DNA from: Oleiagrimonas sp963747595
GTDB taxonomy: Bacteria > Pseudomonadota > Gammaproteobacteria > Xanthomonadales > Rhodanobacteraceae
Assembly (NCBI GenBank): GCA_963747595.1
Contig: CAVVFO010000002.1
Span: forward strand, 1,736,001-1,800,000
Length of the DNA: 64,000 nt
Direction of reading: 5' to 3'
Shown: positions 26,911 through 35,238 of the stretch, one piece after another
How the letters are laid out: every line of letters begins with the position of its first letter
How positions within the stretch are numbered: position 1 is the stretch's first letter
Program-made: the position numbers and the translations under genes
Notes under the pieces: generated by a model
What the model was told of the DNA's origin: nothing
Databases searched by the model: none
What the model saw: only the letters and a program-made list of their open reading frames with translations

Positions 26911-26944
26911 GATTGGTATCGATGTCTTGACATCGATACCAATC
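26911..26944. promoter_or_regulatory. Perfect inverted repeat (operator) over the sugar-operon promoter
   Basis: Two 16-base arms, GATTGGTATCGATGTC and its exact complement, separated by TT. Each arm contains TATCGAT, the CG-centred core typical of LacI-family sites, so this may be two back-to-back operators 14 bp apart. The rightward -35 TTGACA (26927-26932) lies inside the repeat. A weak -10 TAGCTT (26950-26955) follows at 17-bp spacing. Binding there would block the promoter of the GH65 fusion gene. Confidence 0.8.
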
Positions 26945-27128
26945 GGTTCTAGCTTGCCTCCCATCGCATGGCCGCTTTTCCTCGACGGCGACCTGGATAT
27001 CACATGCGATGCGCAAAACGCATACATTCTGGCGTGGGGACGAAGATGGGGATCGGCGGGAAAGACGCGCACGGGGGGCTGCATACGGGTCGGGGCCGCA
27101 CGTCCGGTCCGGGCGGCTGGGCGCGCGC

Positions 27129-30100
27129 ATGAAGTTCCGCACCGACAGCAGCCCGGTCGATCCATGGGCCATCGCCTTCGACCAACCGCAGCTCTCCCGG
27201 CCGACGTTCGAGGAAACCCTGTTCGCCTTGTCCAACGGCACACTGGGTGTCCGCGGCGGCCTGGAAGAGCGCCCCAGCGCCACCCAGGGCAGCTTTCTCA
27301 GCCACGTCTGGGAGCGCTCGCCCATCGAGTATCATGAACGTTTCCCGGGCTTCGCCCGCAACACCGAGACGCGCCTGCCGATCCCAGACGGCACCGCGAT
27401 CCGCCTGTGGCTGGGCGATGCGGAAGTCGACCTGGACACGGGCGACTGGCTGCATTTCGAGCGCCGCCTGGACCTGCGCAACGGCACGCTGTCACGCGTG
27501 TTGCACTGGCGCTCGCCGCAAGGCCACACGCTGCAGATTCATGCGCAACGCGTGGTGCCGCTGACCCAGCCGGCGCTGCTGTGCATCCGCTATCGCATCC
27601 ATTCGATCGACTACCGTGGTCCGGTGCGTCTGTTTTCCTCGCTGCGCGTGGACCATGCCGCCACCACCCAGGGCCACGATCCGCGCATCGGGGTGCAGAT
27701 CCGGGGCGGACTGCAGGTGACCGATGCCATCGCCACTACCCGGCAGGCGAAGCTGCAGCAACACACGCAACACAGCAACATCACCCTGCTCAGCGGTCAG
27801 CGCCACGCATTCACGTCCGACGACGCGCGCGTCACGGATGCCGAGAGCGATGCTGCCGGCGTTCACCAGCGCATCGATGCGATGCTGCGGCCGGGCCACG
27901 AGATCGCGCTGGACAAGTTCGTCGCCTACGCCTGGAGCACTCCCGACGTTGCCGCGCCCGACGGCACATTGCAGAGCACCCTGCAGCGCCGTCTCGACAC
28001 CGCCATTGACATCGGCTTCGACGGCCACATCGAGGCGCACGGCCATGAAGTCGCGCAATTGTGGCACCACGCGGACCTGACCATCCACGGTGAACCGCGC
28101 ACCGAGCAGGCGCTGCGCTTCAACCTGTTCCAGGTCTTCCAGGCAGTGGTGCGCGACGGTGGCGGCAGTGTGGCCGCCAAGGGGCTGACCGGCGAAGGCT
28201 ACGAGGGCCATTACTTCTGGGATGCCGAGGCGTTCGCCCTGCCCGCCCTCGTGTTCACGGCACCGCAGTTGGCACGCGACATGCTGATGTACCGCTACGG
28301 CATTCTCGCCGCCGCGCGCCGCCACGCGCGCGAGATGAATCATGCGCGTGGCGCACTGTACGCATGGCGCACCATCAGCGGCGACGAATGCTCCGGCTAC
28401 TTTCCGGCTGGCTCCGCGCAATACCACATCAATGCCGCCATCGCCCATGCCATCGGCCTGTACGTCGATGTCACCGGCGATCAGACATTCCTCTGGCGCC
28501 ATGGCGCCGAGATGCTGTTCGAAACCGCGCGCCTGTGGCTCGAGGTCGGGCACTTCAATCCCCGTCGCGACGGCGCCTTCTGCATCCATACGGTCACCGG
28601 CCCGGATGAGTACACCGCACTGGTGGACAACAATCATTACACCAACCGCATGGCGCGCCAGCATCTGTGGCAGGCCGCACGGGTGGCGCAGCGCATGCGC
28701 GCCGAGCAACCCGCGGCATGGGCCGAGCTGCACGACCGCATCAAGCTGGTGGAGGGCGAGCCCGATCAATGGCAGCGTGCCGCCGACGCCATGTACCTGC
28801 CCATCGATGCGCGCCTGGATATCTTTGCCCAGGACGACACCTTCCTCGACAAGCCCCGCTGGCCCCACTCCGCGCCGACCCAGACCCGGCACGCACCGCT
28901 GCTGCTCGACTACCACCCGCTGAGTCTCTACCGGCACCAGGTGTGCAAGCAGGCCGATGTCTTGCTGGCGCTGGTGCTGGCCGGAGACGATGTCGACAGC
29001 GGTGCGCGCCGCCGCAACCTGGACTACTACGAGAAGGTCACGGTGCACGATTCCACCCTGTCGGCCTCGACCTTCAGCATCGTCGCCGCCGACGTCGGCG
29101 ACAGCACACGCGCCATGCACTACTTCGACGATTCGCTGCGCGTGGATCTGGACGACACGCACGGCAATGCCGACCACGGCCTGCACATGGCAGCCATGGC
29201 CGGCAGCTGGATGGGGCTGACCTGGGGTTTCGGCGGTCTGCGCGTACGGAATGGCGACCTGCATCTGTCACCGCTGCGGCCCGATGCCTGGCGTGGCTAT
29301 CGCTTCGGGCTGATCTGGCGCGGCCGACCGCTGCGCGTGGAGGTCGAGACCGATGCTGTGCTGTACACGCTCCAGTCCGGCCCCGACCTGACCATCCACC
29401 ATCACGGCCAGCCCCTGACCCTGCGCGCAGGACATGTCGAGCGCCAGCCGCTACGCCCTTGGTCGAGGCCCGCCCGACGCAAGCTGGAAGCAATCATTTT
29501 CGATCTCGACGGCGTTCTCGCCGATACCGCTCCCGAGCATCTGGCGGCATGGTCGCAACTGGCCGGGGAACTGGGCATCACGCTCGACCCGGCACTGGGC
29601 GAAAGGCTCAAGGGCGTCGACCGCGCCACGTCGCTGGACATCATTCTCGCCGCTGCCGGGCTCGATCCCGGCAGCGATGAACGCCACGCCCTGGCCGCGC
29701 GCAAGAACCGTTACTACCGCGAGCGCATTGCCGCCTTCACGCCCGAGCATCTGCTGCCGGGTGCCCGCGAAGCACTGGAGGCAACCCGTGCCGCGGGCCT
29801 GCGCCTGGGGCTGGCCTCGGCCAGCCGCAACGCCCCGGACCTGCTGCGACAGCTGGGTATCGATGCGCTGTTCGATCACGTGGTGGATGCCGCCCGGATC
29901 CACCGCTCCAAACCCTCGCCGGACATTTTCCTGGCCGCGGCCGAGGGCCTCGGCGTGACGCCCGAAGCCTGTCTGGGCGTCGAGGATGCCGTGGCCGGCA
30001 TCGCCGCAGTCCGTGCGGCGGGCATGGCCGCATTGGGGATTGGCCGCCCGGATGTGCTGCATGACGCCGATGCAGTGCAACCGGATCTACGGGGGTTCGA

Positions 30101-30140
30101 CGTCGACGCACTGCCGGGCATGGAGCCGCCCTCGTCCTGA
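27129..30140 (+). CDS. GH65 glycoside phosphorylase fused to beta-phosphoglucomutase
   Basis: Two enzymes in one cytosolic chain of 1003 residues. Residues about 1-770 are a GH65 disaccharide phosphorylase (maltose, trehalose, kojibiose or nigerose type). It has LFALSNGTLGVRGG, HYFWDAEAF, the general acid Glu494 in TGPDEY, and the KQADVLLAL and VHDSTLS blocks. Residues about 787-1000 are a HAD-type beta-phosphoglucomutase with FDLDGVLADT (nucleophile Asp792), LASASRN and KPSPDIF. The chain should convert a disaccharide plus phosphate to glucose and beta-glucose 1-phosphate, then to glucose 6-phosphate. I start at ATG 27129; an ATG at 27009 adds 40 Arg/Gly-rich residues foreign to the family. 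The His usual before Ser in the motif after VHDSTLS is Phe. Confidence 0.88.
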   Translation: MKFRTDSSPVDPWAIAFDQPQLSRPTFEETLFALSNGTLGVRGGLEERPSATQGSFLSHVWERSPIEYHERFPGFARNTETRLPIPDGTAIRLWLGDAEVDLDTGDWLHFERRLDLRNGTLSRVLHWRSPQGHTLQIHAQRVVPLTQPALLCIRYRIHSIDYRGPVRLFSSLRVDHAATTQGHDPRIGVQIRGGLQVTDAIATTRQAKLQQHTQHSNITLLSGQRHAFTSDDARVTDAESDAAGVHQRIDAMLRPGHEIALDKFVAYAWSTPDVAAPDGTLQSTLQRRLDTAIDIGFDGHIEAHGHEVAQLWHHADLTIHGEPRTEQALRFNLFQVFQAVVRDGGGSVAAKGLTGEGYEGHYFWDAEAFALPALVFTAPQLARDMLMYRYGILAAARRHAREMNHARGALYAWRTISGDECSGYFPAGSAQYHINAAIAHAIGLYVDVTGDQTFLWRHGAEMLFETARLWLEVGHFNPRRDGAFCIHTVTGPDEYTALVDNNHYTNRMARQHLWQAARVAQRMRAEQPAAWAELHDRIKLVEGEPDQWQRAADAMYLPIDARLDIFAQDDTFLDKPRWPHSAPTQTRHAPLLLDYHPLSLYRHQVCKQADVLLALVLAGDDVDSGARRRNLDYYEKVTVHDSTLSASTFSIVAADVGDSTRAMHYFDDSLRVDLDDTHGNADHGLHMAAMAGSWMGLTWGFGGLRVRNGDLHLSPLRPDAWRGYRFGLIWRGRPLRVEVETDAVLYTLQSGPDLTIHHHGQPLTLRAGHVERQPLRPWSRPARRKLEAIIFDLDGVLADTAPEHLAAWSQLAGELGITLDPALGERLKGVDRATSLDIILAAAGLDPGSDERHALAARKNRYYRERIAAFTPEHLLPGAREALEATRAAGLRLGLASASRNAPDLLRQLGIDALFDHVVDAARIHRSKPSPDIFLAAAEGLGVTPEACLGVEDAVAGIAAVRAAGMAALGIGRPDVLHDADAVQPDLRGFDVDALPGMEPPSS

Positions 30141-30203
30141 GCCCCCGCTCGTTAGCCACGCGCAAGCAACCGTCATCCACATGTTTCCGGGGAGGAAGCC
30201 ACC

Positions 30204-32741
30204 ATGAAAAGCCGCAAGCACATCAATCGACTGACCCTCACTGTCGCCATCAGCGCCGCGCTGATGGTTGGAGCCGCCCAGGCACAGGATGCCGCGCCCC
30301 AGACCACGCCCACCACAACGCCCGCCACCAGGAAACATCAGAAGCCGCCTTCATCCAAGAATGCACAAAGCCTCGATCAGGTCGTTGTCACCGGCAACGC
30401 CGCCTACGGTGGCATCAAGAAGATCGATGCCAGTTATTCGATCAACACGGCCTCCTACGAGCAGATCAAGGAAAAGAACCCCATCAGCACCGCGGATCTG
30501 CTGAAAATGTCGCCGGGTGTCTTTCCTGAATCTTCCGGCGGACAGACCGGCGCCAACATCGAGGTCGCCGGCTTTCCGGGCGGCGGTGATGCGCCGTATG
30601 TCGCCATCCAGCTCAACGGCTCGCCGCTGTATCCGCAATCGACACTGTCCTTCATGGCCAACGCGTCCATGTTTCGTCTCGACGACACCATCGATCGCGT
30701 GGAAACCGTGCAGGGTGGGCCGGCCGTGCTGTACGGCAGCGGCCAGCCCGGGTTGACCGCCAACTTCATCCTCAAGCAGGGCACCGAGGTCCCCTCGGGC
30801 GACATCGGCCTGACCTACGGCTCCGAAGGCAAAGAACGCGTGGACGGCTTCGTCGGTTTCCCTCTGGGCCACAACAGCCAGTGGTACGGCAGCATTGGCG
30901 GTTTCTGGCGCAAATCCGACGGCGTGCGCGATCCGCAGTTCCCCGCCGACGACGGCGGCCAGCTCACCGCCACGCTGGCGCATGATCTGGACAACGGCAC
31001 GATCATGTTCTACGCGCGTACCCTGAAGGACCACAACCAGTTCGTCACCGACACGCCCATCTACAACCGTTCGCGCGGCCAGTTTTCCGCCTATCCCGGC
31101 TTCAGCCCCCTGACCGGCACCTTCGGCAGCAATGCAGACCGTTATGCCACGATCGAAACCACCCCGTGCTTCACCAGCGGCTGCACCCCAGGTGGACTTC
31201 GCAACGATCTGGCAAAAGGCCGCGGTGCGGACCTGCGCATGTATGGCGGCAACCTGAATCTGGATTTTGGCGACGGCTGGTCGCTGTCCGACAAGTTCAA
31301 CATCACCACCGGGCAGATGAACACCATTTCATTCTTCAGCACGGGCAACAATCCGAGTTCGCTGAGCGACTATATCGCCACGCAGGAAGCCGCCGACGGC
31401 CTGCCAACCGACCTGGCAATCACGGCCAACTACACCAATGGTGGCGCAGCGGATTTGAGTCAGAACGTCACCGAACAGGGGCGCTGGTACGTCAACAAGA
31501 ACATCCATTCCTTCAGCAACGAGATCCATGTCAGCAAGGATCTTTTCAGCGGCAATACGCTGACGGTGGGCAACTACACCGCCGTATATTCCGATCACGA
31601 CCTGTGGTACCTGGGCAACAACATGTTGCTGCAGGCCCGGAACAACCCCAATCCCATCCAGGTCAACCTGAGCGACGGCACCACCAATTACGCCTTGAGC
31701 AGCCCGCAGGGCTTCACCACCGGTTCGTTCTTCGCCCTGCGTGAAGACTGGACAGCGGTGAACACCGCACTGTTCCTGACCGACACCTGGAAAATCGACA
31801 ACTGGTCCTTCGACGCCGGTGCACGTGTCGAACACCGCGAACTCAACGGCACGCTGGCCGACAACACCGTGGGCGACCTGGATAACAATCCCGCCACCCT
31901 TTACAACAACAATGCGTCCTACCTGAACGGCGCCACGCATCAGCAGTCATATTCGAAGAGCGCGCCATCGTGGACGGTAGGCGCCAACTATGAATTCAAC
32001 GCCAATACCAGTGCCTACGTGCGCGTCAACGATGGCGTGCATTTTCCCGGATTCGACGACCTGCGCGGACTGCCCAGTGCGCCGGTGCAGACCATCCACA
32101 ACATGGAAGTGGGTTTCAAATACCAGTCACCCTGGATCTATGCCGACATCAGTGCCTATCGCCGTCTCTTCAACGGCGTGCCATACACCATCACCACCGA
32201 CAGCGGACAGTTCTCGCTCACCTACGGCTCCGATACCAAGGGCATCAACTTCCTGACCACGGTCAAGCCGTTCCAGAACTTTTCGGTCGAACTGGTCGGC
32301 GACTACATGGACGGGCACTATACGCATCACCAGGGCACGGTGCCCTATACCGCGCAGGACGGAAGCTCGCAGAGCGTCAGCTTCAACGGTGAACGCCTGC
32401 AACGCCAACCGAAATTCCAGGCGCGCCTGACCCCCGCCTACAACATCCCGGCCAGCTGGGGCAATCTGAAGCTCTGGCTCACCTACGAGTACATCGGCAA
32501 CCGCTACAGCGATCTGATCGAACAGCAGCCCCTGGGGCAGTACCACGATATCGCCGTGGGCGCCCTGGCCAATGTGGGCGAGCACTGGATGTTCACCCTG
32601 CGCGGCACCAACGTCACCAATGAGATCGGCATCACCGAGGGCAACTCGCGCCTGTTCGGCTTTGCCAGCACCGGCGGCGTGATCCTGGCCCGATCCATCG
32701 AAGGCCGGGAATTCAACTTCCAGGTCAAGTACAAGTTTTGA
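30204..32741 (+). CDS. TonB-dependent outer-membrane receptor
   Basis: Outer-membrane active transporter of 845 residues. It has a signal peptide (to AQAQ, residue 28), a Thr/Pro-rich spacer, and a TonB-box-like stretch LDQVVVTG near residue 57. The plug domain runs to about residue 200 (YEQIKEKNPISTADLLKMSP, VETVQGGPAVLYGSG), and a 22-strand barrel ends in the terminal Phe of FNFQVKYKF. GGGGAGGAAG stands about 9 bases before the ATG. Its place between glycosidase genes implies uptake of an alpha-glucan-derived oligosaccharide (inferred). No SusD-like partner is present, as expected outside Bacteroidetes. Confidence 0.9.
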   Translation: MKSRKHINRLTLTVAISAALMVGAAQAQDAAPQTTPTTTPATRKHQKPPSSKNAQSLDQVVVTGNAAYGGIKKIDASYSINTASYEQIKEKNPISTADLLKMSPGVFPESSGGQTGANIEVAGFPGGGDAPYVAIQLNGSPLYPQSTLSFMANASMFRLDDTIDRVETVQGGPAVLYGSGQPGLTANFILKQGTEVPSGDIGLTYGSEGKERVDGFVGFPLGHNSQWYGSIGGFWRKSDGVRDPQFPADDGGQLTATLAHDLDNGTIMFYARTLKDHNQFVTDTPIYNRSRGQFSAYPGFSPLTGTFGSNADRYATIETTPCFTSGCTPGGLRNDLAKGRGADLRMYGGNLNLDFGDGWSLSDKFNITTGQMNTISFFSTGNNPSSLSDYIATQEAADGLPTDLAITANYTNGGAADLSQNVTEQGRWYVNKNIHSFSNEIHVSKDLFSGNTLTVGNYTAVYSDHDLWYLGNNMLLQARNNPNPIQVNLSDGTTNYALSSPQGFTTGSFFALREDWTAVNTALFLTDTWKIDNWSFDAGARVEHRELNGTLADNTVGDLDNNPATLYNNNASYLNGATHQQSYSKSAPSWTVGANYEFNANTSAYVRVNDGVHFPGFDDLRGLPSAPVQTIHNMEVGFKYQSPWIYADISAYRRLFNGVPYTITTDSGQFSLTYGSDTKGINFLTTVKPFQNFSVELVGDYMDGHYTHHQGTVPYTAQDGSSQSVSFNGERLQRQPKFQARLTPAYNIPASWGNLKLWLTYEYIGNRYSDLIEQQPLGQYHDIAVGALANVGEHWMFTLRGTNVTNEIGITEGNSRLFGFASTGGVILARSIEGREFNFQVKYKF

Positions 32742-32857
32742 CGGCCTGAGGGTGGCGGAACCGCTGCCTGCGCAAGGTGGCAGCGGCTCCGCCTGCGCCG
32801 CGCGCGGGAAGGGCACCCCCACATGCGCCAGGCCGTTGCATCGTTTCCGGAGCAACC

Positions 32858-35206
32858 ATGACACGCCATCATCTCCGTCTTGTCGCACTGATGCTGACCG
32901 CCGTTGCCGGCACACCCGCCATGGGTGCGACCGACCCGAGCTTCATGTTCACCGCCACGTCGAAGAATTTCCGCACGTACTTTCCCGCTTATCTCGCCAA
33001 CGGCTATTTTTCGACGCTGACCTCGCCGCGCGGCACCGGCCCGAAGATGGGCTACATGGTCGCGTTCATGGATTACAGGAAAGGCGACATTTCCCGCCCC
33101 GCGGCCGTGCCCGGCTGGAGCGAGATCGATTACAACCCGGGCCCCGGCTGGCTCAACTCGACACCGCTGAACAAGAGCATCTTCAGGCACTACACGCAGA
33201 CGCTGAACATGCATGAAGGCACGCTCGCGACACACTACCGTTTCGTGTATGCGGGCAAATCGACGGACGTGAACGTGGCCACATTCGTCAGTCAGGCATC
33301 GCCTCATCTTGCAGCGACGCAGCTGTCGATCACGCCGCAGTTCAGCGGCAAGGTGCAATTGCGATTTCCCGTCCGGCTGTGGTCCGAACACCAGCCGCGG
33401 TTTCCGATCGGCAGCATGACCGGTCCGCAGATGATCAACGCCGTCATCGCCAGCGGACAGAACCTGCACAACAAACCGGTGCCGACCCCGGACCGCGCAC
33501 CGGTGTGGTATCCCGGCTACACGCGCATTGTCGACGACCACGGCGACAGCAAGGCGCTGACGCTGTCACTGAACGGTCGCGCACTGAACGGGCTGAGCAT
33601 GGCCGAGGCCGTTGCCGTCGGATTGCCGCGGCAATTCAAGGGCACGCAGGTCAAGCTGCACAAGAGCCACGACCTGCTGTCGCTGAACCTGACAGTCCAC
33701 GTCCACAAGGGCACCACATACACGTTCACCAAGTACATCGCGTTGTCACGAAAAAACTGGGGCGGTGACGCCAGCGATGATGTCGCACTGGCGAAGTCGG
33801 CACGACGCAAGGGGTTCGATGCACTGCTCGAGCAGCATCGCGCGGCCTGGCGCGCGCTGTGGCGATCGGACATCGTGGTCGACGGCGATGCCGCGGTACA
33901 GCGCGCGCTGCATTCGGATCTGTATTACCTCCTGTCCAACACCACCACCGGCACCGCATGGCCCATGGGCGCCTGCGCGCTTACCCCCAACTACGCCGGG
34001 CATGCCTTCTGGGACAGCGATTCCTGGGTCTTCCCGGCACTGCTTCTGCTGCACCCGCAGCGGGCCAAACCCATCGTGATGTTCCGCCACCGCACCATGG
34101 GCCCGGCGCGCAGACGCGCGCAGACATATGGCGCCAAGGGCACCATGTATCCGTGGGAAGCCGATCCGCAGACCGGGGTCGACCAAACCCCGCACTTCGC
34201 CTACGACGTGTATCGCGAAATCCATGTCAACGCCGATGTCGCCATCGCCCAGTGGCAGTATTACCTGGCCACTGGCGACAAGGCCTGGCTCAAGCGCGAC
34301 GGCTGGCCGGTGATCCGCGGCGTGGCCCGTTTCTGGACCAGCCGCGTCACCTACAACAAGGCGGAAGACCGTTACGAGATCCACCACGTCACGTCGCCCG
34401 ACGAGGACTACAGCGACGTCCCCAACGACACGTTCACCAATGCGGCGGCGCGCAAGTCACTGCGCATTGCCACCAGGGCAGCGGCTCTGGTGGGTGCCAG
34501 GGCGGACCCGAAATGGGCCGCTATCGCCGCGAAGATGTATATCCCCTTCTCCGAAAAGATGCAGCGCCATTTCGATTTCGATCCCTCGACACCGCACGAC
34601 AAGGTGACCTGGATGGGTTCGTCGCTGATCTGGCTGATGTATCCGAACCTGGACCTGCAGATGTCACCGCGGGTGCGCAGGAACGATTTCGACTTCCAGC
34701 TCGAGCAGCTCGACAAACTGACCGTGGATCCGAACGAGATGATGACCACCATGCTCGCCGTGGGCGCGGCGGACCTGGGCAAGAGCGCGAGCGCGGGAAA
34801 ATGGCTGCACGCCAACCTGCACGGATTTCTCAAGCCACCCTTCAACGTGCGCAGCGAGACCGCCGCCAACAACGCCGGCTACATCCTGGCCACCTCGGCC
34901 GGATTCGTGCAGAGCGTCATGTACGGCCTGACCGGCCTGCGCATCGAACACGGTGGTGTCGTTGCCGCCCACTCCCCGGTGCTGCCCCCCAAGTGGCATG
35001 CGCTGACGCTGAAGAACGTGTCCATCAAGGGCCGCCACTACAACATCGTGGTCAGCCGCGACGCCGATGGCAAGGCCCGGCTGCGGCGCATCGCGGTGCC
35101 CGCGCGCATTGCGCCGTCCATGAATCCACCATCGCCACGATCCACAACGACGCTGGTCCCGGGCAGCGTCGCACCGGGCGGGCACGCGGACACGAGTCGG
35201 CCTTAG
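32858..35206 (+). CDS. Secreted GH65 hydrolase-like protein (acid-trehalase/kojibiose-hydrolase type)
   Basis: Exported protein of 782 residues. A signal peptide (MTRHHLRLVALMLTAVAGTP to MGA) precedes an N-terminal beta-sandwich and an (alpha/alpha)6 barrel. GH65 landmarks are AFWDSDSWVFPALL, YGAKGTMYPWEAD and the general acid Glu516 in TSPDEDYSDV. The YPWE motif and the exported location point to hydrolysis rather than phosphorolysis, as in yeast acid trehalase or bacterial kojibiose hydrolase. The exact linkage cut is unknown. Start: ATG 32858 with CCGGAG upstream. GH31 begins 32 bases after the stop. Confidence 0.82.
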   Translation: MTRHHLRLVALMLTAVAGTPAMGATDPSFMFTATSKNFRTYFPAYLANGYFSTLTSPRGTGPKMGYMVAFMDYRKGDISRPAAVPGWSEIDYNPGPGWLNSTPLNKSIFRHYTQTLNMHEGTLATHYRFVYAGKSTDVNVATFVSQASPHLAATQLSITPQFSGKVQLRFPVRLWSEHQPRFPIGSMTGPQMINAVIASGQNLHNKPVPTPDRAPVWYPGYTRIVDDHGDSKALTLSLNGRALNGLSMAEAVAVGLPRQFKGTQVKLHKSHDLLSLNLTVHVHKGTTYTFTKYIALSRKNWGGDASDDVALAKSARRKGFDALLEQHRAAWRALWRSDIVVDGDAAVQRALHSDLYYLLSNTTTGTAWPMGACALTPNYAGHAFWDSDSWVFPALLLLHPQRAKPIVMFRHRTMGPARRRAQTYGAKGTMYPWEADPQTGVDQTPHFAYDVYREIHVNADVAIAQWQYYLATGDKAWLKRDGWPVIRGVARFWTSRVTYNKAEDRYEIHHVTSPDEDYSDVPNDTFTNAAARKSLRIATRAAALVGARADPKWAAIAAKMYIPFSEKMQRHFDFDPSTPHDKVTWMGSSLIWLMYPNLDLQMSPRVRRNDFDFQLEQLDKLTVDPNEMMTTMLAVGAADLGKSASAGKWLHANLHGFLKPPFNVRSETAANNAGYILATSAGFVQSVMYGLTGLRIEHGGVVAAHSPVLPPKWHALTLKNVSIKGRHYNIVVSRDADGKARLRRIAVPARIAPSMNPPSPRSTTTLVPGSVAPGGHADTSRP

Positions 35207-35238
35207 CCGCCACCCCTCACGACCACGGAACCAGCGCG

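Noticed and set aside
33859..35238. N-terminal extension of the GH31 open frame by 460 codons
   Set aside because: It overlaps the GH65 gene in another phase; the signal peptide and coupling context support the start at 35239.
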